Assembly: GCF_037975245.1 (NCBI RefSeq)
Contig: NC_092576.1
Span: forward strand, 41,005,611-41,065,610
From: Apostichopus japonicus
Lineage: Eukaryota; Echinodermata; Holothuroidea; Aspidochirotida; Stichopodidae
Direction: 5' to 3'
DNA length: 60,000 bases
Shown: positions 1 through 12,680 of the stretch, piece by piece
Layout: every line of letters begins with the position of its first letter
Position numbering within the stretch: the stretch's first letter is position 1
Notes under the pieces: generated by a model
The model's input: the letters and a program-made list of their open reading frames with translations, nothing else
Databases searched by the model: none
Told to the model about the DNA's origin: nothing
Translations under genes and position numbers: made by a program

Positions 1-457
1 AGGGAAATGTTTTCAAACAAAACATGTCATGGTCATTTGATCCAAGCCCAAATGCATCATTTAAATTTAAATTCCTCTAAGCAAGAAACCAATATTCCTC
101 AAAGTTGGGCTCTAGTTTTAAGAGGGTACCAGAGGACATAAAGACAGTCCAATATGGAGTCACCAAAGACCATACCAACTGTCCAATGTAATCTCAAGAT
201 TATTTCAGAATCACTTGGTTTATGGCCCTTATGAATTTCTTTATAATTTGTTATTATATTAAACACATAAATATATATATATATATATATATTGTACATT
301 ATATTTAACTGGAAAAATTATATTTGAGTGAAACTAAATTTGATATACTCTGTATTTTTACAAACAAATAAGACTGGGTAACCCTGCATTTCAAATGTAA
401 GAGACATATTAGACCATAATTAACAATTATATTTTGCTGGTCTAAGCAAACCCCAAA
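1..457. other. Flank downstream of the Harbinger-like gene
   Basis: No gene seen. A (TA)n microsatellite lies at about 268-291. No terminal inverted repeat of a Harbinger element could be recognised here, so whether the neighbouring transposase gene still sits inside a mobile element is open. Confidence 0.5.
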
Positions 458-3070
458 TTACCTTTGAAAATATTGCTCTAATGTGGGTGGCTCCAATTCA
501 AAAAATTTTGATGTTGAGTTACCATATAAGCAAGTATGGGCATTGGTAAGTATGCCTGAAACTATGTACATTTTACCACAGGCTGAAAGTCCCATTTTTT
601 GATTCTTTTTGAAATCTGTTGATTTGAAGAAATTAATCATGTCCCCAAATACCCACTCGACTGAAACTCTCACACTACTCATTGAATGGTTGTACAGCTT
701 TTGGTCATTTGTTAGGTTACCTTTGAAGGGGCCTTGTAAGTGGGCCCTCAATGGATATGCAGGGTCACCATAAATACATAAAGTATTCCCCAGTGTATCA
801 TATGACCTATGTTCCAATTCAGTCAAGAGGCCAGACTCTCGCAAGAGGAAACAATCATGTCGCCTTCCCTCTATAGGCCCAAAAAGATTGGCAACTAGAC
901 CATTGGCAGCTGTAACAGATTGGTACTTCAATGCATGTACCCTCTTGTGACCATTGTAACATAACCTCTGGTACTCTTTCGGTCTGCAAATTGGACGGAC
1001 TGTACCATCTACAAACCCCCAACAGTTTTTCAGTGCGGCTCCTTTGGCATGAATGGCTGATGCATATATCATAAGATGTTCTGAGGAGAGCCAGAACCTG
1101 TTCAAAGTTTCCACAAGATATGAATGTTCGCTGTACACAAAGTTAATCATGTGTGTGGAAATTGTGCAGAGCTGTGGTACATCTCTGGCAAAAGTCTTCA
1201 CCATATCCCCATACCTGCCAGAGAAGAGATAAAATACTAAAGAAATTGCGGGTCACTACAAATGAGAAAGGTGGAATCTTAGGACACCAATACAGCAAAG
1301 AAAAAAACACACATGTCCCTTGTGATTCCATACAATTTTTTTTCACAACTCACAATTTCTTCATATGACAGACCTGGCAACTAATTTATAGCTCACACCA
1401 GCATTCTAGTATGAGCTTTTGTAGTGATGTGTCATCTGTCACTATCCATATCAAAAGTGGTCACAAGCAAACCCTACAATCCCATCAACAATTGCAGAAA
1501 AGTTTTTTTGATAAAAAAGGTCAAGTGGGCCTAAAAAAAATTGTGGGTCCTAAACATTTTTTGTGGCCCATAAAAAATTGGTGCCCTAAAAATGTTTGGG
1601 CCCTAATATATTTTTGTCCTTAATTTTTGGGGTGCCCTAAAAGGTATGAGCTACTGCACCATTGGTGCTCTAGTTTTTTAATGCCTAATGGTGGTCCTAC
1701 ATTTAAATTTATATATTAAAGGAAAACCATGCATACATCAATGGGTAAAGTACAACAGTGATGACGAAACTTCAGCATAGGCCTACACATAAGTTGAATG
1801 TTTGTATAGTGTTGACGGTTTAAGATGCCGTCCCATGGCATCCTATTCCTGTCTCATATGCTTGGCAAAAAACAAGACGGCAGCAAGTTCTATTTTAAAG
1901 TCTTTGGTAAGGCATAAGTTGAAAATATTTACCTACATGGATATGCAAATCGTGATAGCAAAATGCATATGGCCTCCAATCCTTGGACACGGTATCCATT
2001 TGTACATTTGATTCTCTCCGGGATTTGAAGTGCATCTTTCAATCTATAGAGATCATCTTTCTTGAACCTAAAAAGCGAAGATGAATAAAGTTAAGCAATA
2101 TTTCAATATCAACCCTTTTTTTCCTGACGTAAGGGGTGTATTATTTAAAAACATGGCAGGCTTTGCACTTAATTAGAATCATGGAAATAAAATGATTTAG
2201 TGTTTTTCGCAGAAGTGGTTACCACATCAGATAAAAGTTCGAATTGAGATTTTTATTACAAGAAAAACCCCTGAAGGTTGCACAGGTGGGACCTGTCAGA
2301 ATCTCAATTTTGATATTACAATTTATGCTTTCTGTTCCAGTAACCAATAGGAAAACATTGCACGCATCCATACCCACAGTGTAAAGCACACTGCGTCATT
2401 ACAAAATGGTTCCTAACCCTGCAGTGCGCAGTGATTCCGGCGGCACAAGGCTTAAAACAACTGTCGTATTGCTGGCCTGGTGTAGGACTGACTGCTGAGA
2501 AGCCCCCAGCAACTGCAGTCACAGTCAGTGAATCTGATGTCACGTTCGAAGTCTAATGTATGCCCATTAGCCTATATTTTTATTTGTATGCCTAGGGTAC
2601 ATCTGTGTGTCGATTAGGAGGTAATCCAGCCTGTCTTTAAACAAGACTGGGTTTATTAATATTACGGTATGTTTTATAAACCTCCATAACAGTATATATG
2701 GAGTTAGTCTATGCCTATGTGCAACTTAATCATCGGAAATTAGGTCTATTCCTAAGTCTATATAATACTAAACGTTAATGCATAGCCTAAGTTGCGTCAC
2801 TAACCTGAAGTATGCGTTGCATTCATCATCGTTATAATCTTCCAAATCGAAGGGGTCGTAATCATAATATTGGAATTCAGGGTTTGACGGTTTGTTGTTA
2901 TCGTATAGCAACATGAATTCGTCGTCGTCTAATAAATCTGTTAAATACCCAAGAGTAATTGCTTCACGAACTCTATGAAGGTTTGCCATCGTTTCAAATC
3001 TTGCACTACGGTCGTCTGCTGTAAAGTATAAGTGTATGTCGTCTGCTGTAAACTTTTGTGCATACACCAT
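458..3070 (-). CDS. HARBI1-like PIF/Harbinger transposase-derived nuclease, 3 exons
   Basis: Exons: 3070-2805, 2067-1933, 1214-458. All junctions are GT/AG and in frame, giving 385 aa ending in TAA at 458-460. Exon 1 is acidic (LLDDDEFMLLYDNN). Exon 2 holds the helical block found before Harbinger catalytic domains (YRLKDALQIPERI...LLSRFAYPCRYGD, the last codons in exon 3). Exon 3 holds the DDE_Tnp_4 RNase-H-like domain: D203 in GFVDGTVRPICRP, RRHD near 254, D284 in YGDPAYP, E320 in VRVSVEWVFGD. The D284-E320 spacing of 36 fits the family. HARBI1 is about 350 aa, so this copy is full length. Both ATG at 3070 and ATG at 2989 (MANLHRVREA) are possible starts; the upstream one was chosen because the frame stays open. 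The last codon is followed by a GTAA that could serve as a donor, so a further 3' exon is possible. Active transposon or domesticated gene cannot be told from sequence. Confidence 0.88.
1390..1672 (+). repeat. Palindrome-ended interspersed repeat, copy A
   Basis: It lies in the second intron of the Harbinger-like gene. It starts with an imperfect 28-bp palindrome (AGCTCACACCAGC...GTATGAGCT, 1390-1417) and ends with GGTATGAGCT, a GCACCATTGGTGC hairpin and CTCTAGT. A second copy in the opposite orientation lies at 25345-25718. Shared ends with divergent middles indicate a non-autonomous mobile element. The terminal hairpin followed by CTAG|T recalls Helitron 3' ends, but no typical A|TC start is seen. 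Confidence 0.6.
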
Positions 3071-3160
3071 AGCAACGGTTGCTATTCGTCTCTGTGATAT
3101 GATTGGTCACATGATTCTTCTTGGTTACGTGATTCTTATTGGTCACATGACTGCCATTTC
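3071..3160 (-). promoter_or_regulatory. Putative promoter of the Harbinger-like gene (two inverted CCAAT boxes)
   Basis: Upstream of the ATG at 3070 the plus strand shows ATTGGTCACATGA at 3102 and again at 3138, i.e. two CCAAT boxes on the minus strand about 30 and 70 bp upstream. Immediately before the start lies TAGCAACGGTTGCTA, a 15-bp palindrome around one central base. Its CAACGG half resembles a Myb-type recognition word. Confidence 0.4.
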
Positions 3161-6100
3161 CCCCGTCGTACAGATCTAAAGCACAAAATCAACAGGACGG
3201 GGAGTCAGTACGAAGACGTACACTGTCGGTTAACTTCCCCGTTGCACTACTCCGCGTCGTGCAATCTAAAGCTCCTTAATGACCGACCGGACACGCGCCT
3301 CGTATAATAACAAAAGAGATTTCATTAAGTTAAAAAAGTTAGTAGTATAGTACGCGATCAAGTTCAACAGGTGCGCGTCTGTTCTGAGAGGCTGAGAGGC
3401 AGTATAACTTGATTTGACTAGCGCAAAGAAAAATACCGTTTTTTGGTGTTGCAATTCCAAAAGAAAACCCCCAGCACCTGGCGTAACTGGACTTGACTTT
3501 AACATAACGTTTACGATTCAGTTTCAGAAAAGCAACTAGATCATGGTTAATTCTCGATTCATCTAACGGCATGGAAATCTATTTTCTTTTACCATCGTAG
3601 GATAATGGAAGTTTATGGATAATGGAAGTTTTATGTACTCTGAGAACTCAGATATGGTGCATAATATGTCTATTTTAAGATCTATCTTTAGAAAAGGAAC
3701 ATAACTTTAGAGCCGAAAGGTTTGTATAAAGAGAATCAGGAGAAACCCCCCTCAATTACAGTGGCCTTTAGTTAAGGTCAGATGAGAGATCCGCAATTGC
3801 TAGGTAAATCTCTCGTGACATAAACTTGGAAAATTTCGAAAAGGAACGATAGCTGGAAAGTTAGATTGGAAATAGGCTAACTTTGTTTTCAATTGGATTT
3901 TTCTTACTTACAAGGACGTGAAAGAAATTTTTGTGATGGAGAGATGAGGTTGGGTGAGTAAGGCGTGAGAATATTTCCATGGTTACAGGTTGATTACCTT
4001 CCAGAACGGTAAGTGATTTTCTTTAAATACCAAGAGTCAGACATCTTTTACTTCTTTAGGCCTAGGCCACGATGAAATATCATCTGATAGCCAGGGGAGG
4101 GGACACGGTGGGGCCACGTCCTTTTTGAAGGGTGGGGGAGGAAGGGTGGACCGGTTTGCTTTGAGAATTTGGTACTGTCAAACTAAAAGTTTTGATATAT
4201 TTTCTATCCTTTGTAGGCTAATTATACAAGTCTGCCCTAGAAGGTTAGTTCAAACGTATTCTCTTTTAAAATTTCTGTGTGGTATAAATATAGTTCCAGT
4301 ACAACGGCCTAGCTATATAAAGTAGGCTATAGACGTAAAAATAGCTCCCTTTTTCATATCTTCCATCAATCTATAAGCTAGACTACTTTAAATTCTTCGA
4401 ACCATACACCTACTATTCCTAATAATTGGGTAGTTAGCCTAGTAATTTTTACTCAATTATAGGCTATAGGCCTAGGCCCTAGACTAGTCTAACTAGATTT
4501 TGGCCTAGGGCCCTAGGCTAGGCCTTACTTAAACTTAAAGAAAAGGAGGAAGGGCGGTCTCCACAGATGGCATCAAAAGGCACAACTTATATGTTTACCT
4601 TCCGTTGTTTGATATTTATTTTGTGAATAAAAATTAAATAGGCCAGGCTTCATATTTCAAATGTTTTCCTATGCCTAGGTTTTATTTTGCAATTTAAAGG
4701 TCGTCAGTTCATTGCCCTCAAATTTTATCAAGATTCTAAAAACCACTAACCGTTATGAAAGATACCCTCCTGTTGACTCTGAATCTCTAAATTATTTCCA
4801 TACGTCGAGATCTCGTCTTATAGTGGGAGAAACTGTTGTGAAAGCTGGGGGTGGGTTGGAGGGAGGGAGGGAGGGGGGGGCTGGGGTAGTAAAATGTTTG
4901 TCAGTCAGTGGACAGTGAAGCATGGGTGACGATTATTTGACTTTGTAACAAATTTGGGGAAAATACTGATGATCTTTAAAAAAAGTTAAACCGAAAAGGT
5001 CGACTGATCGACAGATATGATAACGAAGAAGTAAGCTCACTGCACGTGATACTCGGAACATCAGCTTACGTAACCTAATTTATGCATATAAATGCTTGAA
5101 GCATTTTGCGTTGAAAACTCGGCTCAGTCAAATAATTTATACAATTTTTGGGCATAAATTATTATTCCAGTTTCCTATCAACGAAGAAATTAAGTCATCT
5201 AATTCATGGGAGCTCTAACTTAATCTTGACTTCTTGCATGGAAAAAAATACATATATTGACTCGATCATTAGACGTTTATATAGATATTTAGGCAGTAAC
5301 TATAGGCCTATATAATTCTTCATTGAGTTGGTCAAAGACAATGGACACATTGAAGATAAATGAACGCCATTACCTCTCTTTTGATTGTTTTCTTCTATTT
5401 GGCAGTGTAGAATTTCATCACATAAAATAAAATGAATAAATTAACATAAACTAAAATAAAATAAAAGAAATGTGAGCAGTAAAATATAAGAAAGAAGACT
5501 ATTTCTTCAAATCTACACACGATTCAGAATTTTTTTTAAAAATGTCACAATTTAAGATATCTTAAATTTTCATATATCTGTAGGCCTATATATGTTTCCA
5601 AGTGTTAGTAAAAACTAAACCATCAGGCTGCCTTTATCTTCGAAGATAGGCTCGGCCAAGCTTGTGCCGTCTGTGACCCTGATTTGCGCACCCCTGAAAG
5701 AGGCACACCCGTAAAAATCCCATATCGGCATATAGATACGTTGGCCAAACCATTGGTATATCGAAACGGAAAATATATTAAAAGCTTTTCTATATGACTA
5801 CATTTAAAGTTTACATATGGCAGAGATCATTCCAGAAGTTGACTACTACTACTTCGCCCCCCCCCCCCCCCAACACACACACCGCGTGACCTGCTGAAGT
5901 TCAAAATCGATTTTCTCTAAAGACGGTTTTACTACTTACATACACTTTGCCAGCCTACCATGTCAATGATTCTTTGAACTCTGGTGTTATCATTGGGTCG
6001 CCACATTAATGAACAATTGAAACGTTACAGTGGCTAAAAGTGCCAAAAGTTCCAAATCCAAAGTGGCTGGTTTCCTCAGATGCAAAGAAAACCTCCAGAG

Positions 6101-6422
6101 GAAAGATAAATAACTTATTGGTGTTCTGTTGAATTCACGTATACTAGTTCAAAGGACATGTTTAAGAGTTGAGTTAAGTGTGAGGTTGAAATGGAGGGTG
6201 ATAACTCCCATACCCCCCTCCCCCAACTACCATACCCCCCCTCGAAATCAGCACTTACGTCTGCAACGTGGAAAAGAAGTCATCATAAATGTTGCATTTA
6301 AGGAGCAGTATTTCCTATATCTTATCGCTTATCCCCTAAATTATTACGAAATGTCTCTGAAACATGACGTCTTGTGTTCTGTTATCCTACTGCAATCACT
6401 GTATCAATACATCGGCATCTGA
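3161..6422. other. Intergenic DNA between the Harbinger-like and membrane-protein genes
   Basis: No convincing coding exon was found. There are GGCCTAGGCC-type words around 4040-4530, a G-quadruplex-capable tract at 4847-4886 and a 15-nt poly(C) run at 5857-5871 followed by a CA repeat. Confidence 0.5.
4847..4886 (+). other. G-rich tract able to form a G-quadruplex
   Basis: A G-rich stretch with at least five runs of three or more G separated by 1-5 bases (GGGGGTGGG, then GGAGGGAGGGAGGG and a terminal G8). It matches the usual G3+N1-7 pattern on the plus strand. Confidence 0.6.
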
Positions 6423-6705
6423 CTATTTTCTATCCGCGATAGCAGATGATGTCAAAGGGACGTTATCACCCGGTATCGGTACCGGTTCAGCGGAATGATC
6501 GGTTCCGATGTTAACTTGTCGACGGTTCTTCGACGTACACCGGATGTATACGATCAGGGCTGCAATGATAACTGTTAAGATGAAAATAACACCGAAAGCT
6601 CCGCCCATAAAAGCAATCTCTCGCGTCTGCAGGTTTAGAGAATTCGATGGATTCATTGTGTCGGAATCGTCCTCTGATGAAGCCATGCTTATTTGTATAT
6701 TATTC
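6423..6705 (-). CDS. Terminal exon encoding a single-pass membrane protein tail
   Basis: The exon follows a good acceptor (TTTTCATTTCATTACAG, ending at 6706) and runs to TAG at 6423. Read from an internal ATG at 6686 it gives 87 aa; the frame is also open back to the acceptor, so it is more likely the 3' end of a larger protein. In the 87-aa numbering: an acidic, Ser/Asn-rich segment (MASSEDDSDTMNPSN), a hydrophobic helix at about residues 27-51 (GGAFGVIFILTVIIAALIVYI), a basic stop-transfer cluster (RCTSKNRR) and a short cytoplasmic tail ending SAIADRK. The charge pattern predicts N-outside/C-inside. No family is recognised. Upstream exons would lie at higher coordinates; none could be assigned. 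Confidence 0.6.
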
Positions 6706-9700
6706 CTGTAATGAAATGAAAAAGGTGATAATGTCACAAATATGCCGGTCTAAGGACACGGTACATCAGTGTTGAGGCTTATATGCAGGCCTTATGAGAG
6801 GGAGGAATAGGGATGTGTCAGGGGAACTACTGCCAGGGGCCCGTGTGAATAAGAGACAACGGGGAATATGGAATAAAGTATAATGTTTTCACTTTTTCAT
6901 AATATATTTAAGGAAAAACGAAGGTTTCAAAATGCGGGTTCGGCGGCATAATGTCGCCGGGCGCGACCTTTTTCTTGATGTTAGCTCCTCAACATATATT
7001 TGAAGGTCCTTGGCCCTGGAATAAGAATTATCCCCAATGTTAACACTTATCAACTTGCTGTAAGCTTATATAATATCGTTTATTCATTGAGTATGCGACC
7101 CGTAACATTACTCCGAAACATTCGGAGTCGCAAACACTTAAAAAATATTTTGTTTTTAGAATAAAAAGGTAAACAAACTAACCTAGGCTATATACTGTAT
7201 GGGGTAGTGTGCTATGGAGGATAATGTTGAAATGCTTTTATGGAATTGTGACGATCAGTTTTAAAATTAATGCGTACGTTCATAGTTTGCATTTTGAGTA
7301 GATAATATCTGTGTATACGTGTTTTTGTGCAGCAAGTTCATTGAAGGTGTCTGTATTTCGACTGAGACAATGACGTCATTCCTGTTCTGATGTAATACTA
7401 AAAGCATCTCTGTCGGAAACGTTTATTATAGTTCAAATAAACAAAAGGATACCTAGCTAGTGATGAAGTAAGGTAGCCTATCCATAACATTCATGAGTAA
7501 CACATGATTAAGACATTTAATGATTTTAAACACGAACATATCCACAGAGTACTTGTATTAGTGCTTATATATTTTTTATAATTGATTGATTGGTTGATTG
7601 ATAAGCCCCCATTAACAGATTAGAGGCTGAATTTCCCACAAGGTTAAACCTATTAAACGGAATGCAAAGTTTACTTGTGGAGTCAGGACAGGTTCTATAC
7701 CACTGACTTGTATATGCTATGCCTACTATATGCTTCGTGCATTCCCCTCCCTCATCTGTCACCGTTTTGCGGGAAATTACAGATGGAAAACAGAGCCACC
7801 CTTACCCTAGTGAGGTACTTTAAGGTCATAAGTACGCCTAACAAAAGTAGACTGGACTCGACGAAGTTCATTGACAGACCGGACTAAATTCGACCAAAAA
7901 ATATGTCTCTCTAATAGCCCTAGAACAACACTGATGCGGCATAGCAATGATGCTGATTGAAGTTTGAACATCAGTGACCATTACTTAACTTCCTACTTTC
8001 TAGCGTATTTGTGGGTTAATGTGCACCACCCACCGAGCCCACTACACACCCACCCACTGAGCCCACTACCCCACCCACTACCCTACCCACTGCCCCACCC
8101 CCACTCCACCTCACCCAGGCCACAGAACTGCCTGAGGATCTAGAGTTTCTTTACGCTTCACGTAAGAATTGTTTGAACTTTTGAATTTTACCATGTCTGT
8201 TTGCGTGATTGCGTCTGGCCCTTTAAATTAACCACACCATCCAAAACCATCTTACCGTTTCTGCAACAATGTCCTATAGTATTCGGTGACCTCAGAAGGT
8301 GACAGTCACTTCTCAAATATCACAATAAAATCTCGGAAATACTCGGATATTTCGTGTAGTCTTGGTTCAGTTTGACTCCTCGTCCCTAATTTAAGTTGTG
8401 ACAGTATTAAGACGTTCTTATCTATGGATAGTACAAATCTGACGAGCGTAAGACACAATAGAGTTGACGACGGTTAGATGATCTTTGCAGAAAATAAAGC
8501 ATGAAACCACAAAAGGAAGAGAGCGATAGCTATGGTCCACACCATCCATTCACTTTTCATGAAGTTGTATAGACTCCACTCCAAATATATATCGCTAGTT
8601 TGAAATGTTACGTACCATACATCGACACCTAACAACGGCGAACGTGTAACCATGCGAAGAGTTTGTTCCGCGTATCCGCATACGCGTCTGTTTACTACGG
8701 TCTTTCTAGACCCATGGGGAGAGGTTGCTAATGGTTACGGTGAATGTATGACCCCTACAATCATAATCGGAAGATACACCAGAAACTAGAGGTTACGGAG
8801 TAGGATGGAATTTCAGACGGAATCTGACGTAAACAATAGTATGACGGTGTCGTATATGTAATCATTGTAACATAGATTTATAAACATAAGAACAAGACTA
8901 GGGTAAGGAATGAATGAGGGGGATGGGTGGCGGAGGATATAACCTTAACAAGAGAAGGGTTGATGATTTCATCGACGGACAATATAGTCTTGTTTGTAAG
9001 CGATAGAAGGCGTAAAGAAGACACTACCGTCCAGTAATACGATTTAAGTTGACAGAACTACGGGCGTATTCTATATAATCCGATGTGTCATACCCTCGCT
9101 AATGATCTAGAATGCCTTTCACAATGTTCAATGTTCAAAAGTAAAATAGTACAGAGGTTTGAAGGAACTCTACAAATTTATTTCATTTGTTACAGGTGGT
9201 ACCTTTATGTGTTAACTAAAACCGCTTCCCAATACGGTTTAGAGATTTGGATTTACAAAACAACATAATGCACTTGAATAGAATTTCAACATTTTAAGGA
9301 TTTTTTTTTTATCTAAGTGACCGCGTAGATAGAAATATCTGGATAAGGTAGGTATTTCATAGAACTCTTCAGACGTGACGTCATAAACAAAAATTATGTG
9401 AATGTGATAACTCTCTTAATGGCGATTACAAGACATCATGTTGAAGCCGATTTATGATAGATATGCTTATTATTAATTAGCCCAATTAATTCTTAGTCTT
9501 GTCTTCCAATTAACAACACTCTTCCCAACCCCAAGCGAAAAGAAATTTAAGAAAATATAAAGATATACAACAACATAAAGTGTAGCCTACAGAAAGAGAA
9601 AACAAACATATACGAAATAAAATATGAAAGGTGGATTTGAGTAAGAACAACAAAAAACTTTCACGAATATCCGTGATTATTTGTTGTGCGTATGAAGAAG

Positions 9701-9930
9701 TGACGTTTTTCTCATCACAAAAAGGAGCTGCTGGGGTTAGTGGGGTGGCGAAGGAGGATGGGGAGGGGGGGGGCGTGGGGGATGGAGATGTCAGGCACGA
9801 CGGTACTTAAAGGTAAGATACTTGACTGACGGATTCATTGCATTTATTTTACAGATATAATTAGACCAACAATCTTTTGAAAACACGACAACTCTAAATT
9901 ATGTGACAATGCACATATTCCAAATTTTGA
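6706..9930. other. Intergenic or intronic DNA, no assignable exon
   Basis: It probably includes upstream introns of the membrane-protein gene. A CCCACTAC/CCCACC-type C-rich repeat lies at 8025-8120. A CpG-richer patch at about 8600-8860 could be a promoter or first exon but shows no codable frame I trust. A G-rich tract lies at 9724-9787. Confidence 0.4.
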
Positions 9931-9934
9931 ATGT

Positions 9935-9990
9935 GTTAAAGTAAGTTGGCATGACGTTTCGATCCTAGCAGGATCTTCATTAGAGGTTAA
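9935..9990 (-). repeat. Recurrent hairpin motif (GATCCTGCTAGGATC-GAAAC), copy 1
   Basis: On the minus strand, GAAGATCCTGCTAGGATC is followed by GAAACGTCATGCCAACTTAC. Related copies lie at 13860-13925 and 18385-18450. Copy 3 matches this one over about 55 bp beyond the hairpin, so it is a dispersed repeat rather than chance. Confidence 0.55.
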
Positions 9991-11256
9991 ATGAGGCTAA
10001 ATTTTGAATTTGCACGTGTCATTGTGGAATCGGCGGGAAGGGCCGCAAATTGTGGGGCGGGAGGGGGGGGGTAAGAAGAGTTGCAGAGATAAAAATATAA
10101 CTGAAATATACTACTCAAAGCGCGATAGATTTATTCCTATTTGCTTTCCGGGAGTTGGAAAACTTCCACCGTTTTAACTTTGGGTCATTAAACATAATTT
10201 TTTAATTGTGCATACGGTATAGATATAGGTGTTGGTTTCCTCAAAGATATTATGCTAGTTGCAATTATTAATGGTTTATGATACAGGCATGAGCTATTTC
10301 CGCGAATTCGCGGAATATCCGTGAATTCTTTTCTACCTCGGGGACAAAAACTATTATCCTAACACACTGTAGTATACGCAAACAGGAGCCTATACCGCAA
10401 TTCTTGCAAAGTTCCGTGATATTTTTCTTACCCCAGGCTCTTCCCTGATGATATGACCTTTGAATTAATTATTTACATATCTTCCATGAACTGGAAGAGA
10501 CTTGGCGATCTTCATAGTGTCGACGGTAGTATATCGAGTCTTACTGTAAGAGATACACGTTTGATTTCACTCTGCGCAGCTGCAAAGGTTTCATAATAAT
10601 GGTTTCTTACAAACCTAAACTCATTTCCAATTGCTAGCTTTCACAGAACCGCACATTTTGACTTCAATATTTAACCCAAAGTGCAAATGAATACGATTAA
10701 ATCCTGGCATAAATTGCATATTTATCAAAATTACAAGTTCAAAGCAAATCTTAATTCTTTCATTAATTATTCAATAATAACCTTTCTCCATTCATAATCT
10801 TGAAAGAAATGTTAAATAAAAAAAGAAAGAAAAAAGGAAGCCAAAAAACAGAATAAAAACTTGTGGTGAAAGCAACATGGTTGGGTAGGATGTAATGGTT
10901 GAGCATAGCGGTGAACTGTTGATATACAATTAAAGCAAACTCGATTAATTAAAATAACAAAATTATACCTTGAAAAAGGAAAAAAATTAATTACTTCACA
11001 AAAACCCTTCCGTATCCGCATATTTGACTTAACAACTACCAGTGTCTCACTGATTCTCGAGTATAGACGTCTTAGGTTGAAGGAGAAGCGGCTTTTGTTA
11101 TAAAAACACAACTTTTTTGTATCAGAGAAAAGAACATAATAACAAACATAAAATATATATCAACGTAACACACCACTGTACCAATTGTGCAAAACACTAT
11201 CGACATAAGCCAAAACCATCACAATGTATATTCTGAGTATAGCCATGGACCTCATA
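9991..11256. other. Intergenic DNA with no recognised feature
   Basis: AT-rich sequence without a supported exon. A poly(G) run lies near 10063. Confidence 0.4.
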
Positions 11257-11577
11257 CAGTATAATTCCAATTATCCGAACCCCTATTGTCCGAGCCCCCG
11301 ATTTTCCGAACCCGGCCATTCGTTCGTTAATAAAAAGTCTGGAGGCCTAGTGTTATTTTATTCCAAGTACTGTACAGTACTCCTATTATGTACAATGTAA
11401 ATAACGTAACGATCAGTTTCAAATTCTTTTGACTAAGCATGTATATTATCATTCACTCTATCATTTCCTTATATATCGAATATATTAGTTAATTGATGAA
11501 AATTAAATTATCCGAACTTTTCGATTATCCGAACTACCTTCTGTACTGGCTAGTTCGGATAATTCGGGCTTCTACTG
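11257..11577. mobile_element. pogo/Tigger-like MITE
   Basis: A 321-bp element. The left end CAGTATAATTCCAATTATCC and the right end (reverse complement CAGTAGAAGCCCGAATTATC) form an imperfect inverted repeat of about 25 bp continuing into CGAAC. ATTATCCGAAC words recur inside. CAGTxxAA...ATTATCCGAA ends are typical of pogo/Tigger elements of the Tc1/mariner superfamily. TA precedes the left end; the right flank reads TT, so one target TA may have mutated. No transposase is encoded. Confidence 0.7.
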
Positions 11578-12680
11578 TTTACCATTATAGCTGGACAGTA
11601 CTTGTAGCAAAGTAATGCTTTTGAACTATTTGGCATTTTAGCACATCAGCAGATAATACCTAATCTTGAAGCGACGTTTTGTTTTAAATGCACATTTTGA
11701 ATCACAGAAAAGAACATAAAAACAACAATGATAATGCCTCCCCGTCTCGCGATTATGATTATAAAATTTCGGCAAATAAATATTTTATTTAACAACGAAC
11801 TATATTTAATGAAGGTACAGCATAGCGCTGTGTTGTTTAACGTTTTCTGCCACACACACACCACCCACACACGTTGACGAAACTTGTAATTTACATAATT
11901 TATAGGCAAGGATGAATTTTAATTGTTTTTTCACACGACCCATACATATACAGCATCATTCAACAACAACAAAATAACCTTTGCAAGTTAATTGCCTCCT
12001 TTTAAAACTTTCAGTATTCGATATTCACAAATGTTTGTGGTTTAAACGAGAAAAAAAATATATCAATGAGAGTAGCATCTTTAATCTATTATTTTATTGA
12101 ATTTGTTCCAACAACGGAAAAAAGACGATGAAACAAGTGTTTCTATGAACTTTGTAGGAATAATTGAATCTATATAATTACTGTTATTCTTAGTCTTTAG
12201 AGACACTAACAAAACTCATATTAAATGGAATGATTTCAGGCAAACAAGATCACGAGATTAATTGTAATTGATATTGATGAATAATTAATTGTGATCTCTT
12301 TATTTAATTATATAACACTTTAATGTTTTAATTTCTCAATGTCAGTTGATTGGGTTGGGCGAGAGAAGTGAAGACAAGCTGAAAGAATGTGCATGGTTTC
12401 CGCTAATGTCAGCCTCAGGAATAACAACTTTAATAAAAAAATATCTCAGCATAAATCAAACATGACTGAGAATTTATGACATAACAAATGTTAGGATGGT
12501 AAATTTAAAGATACACAAAGAGGGAAAATCTCATTAGCATGTAATTAACATATCATTAACTTATCATTTTATGTATCTGGTTCACAATGATCAATCAAAA
12601 GATCTAAAGTTCACATTTAGCAGGGCTTTTGCTTGTTTCCTACTTAATATACAGAAAGAACATTGTCAATGCTGTCAAAA
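11578..12680. other. Intergenic DNA with no recognised feature
   Basis: AT-rich and without a supported exon. A short CA-rich stretch lies near 11852-11872. Confidence 0.4.
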
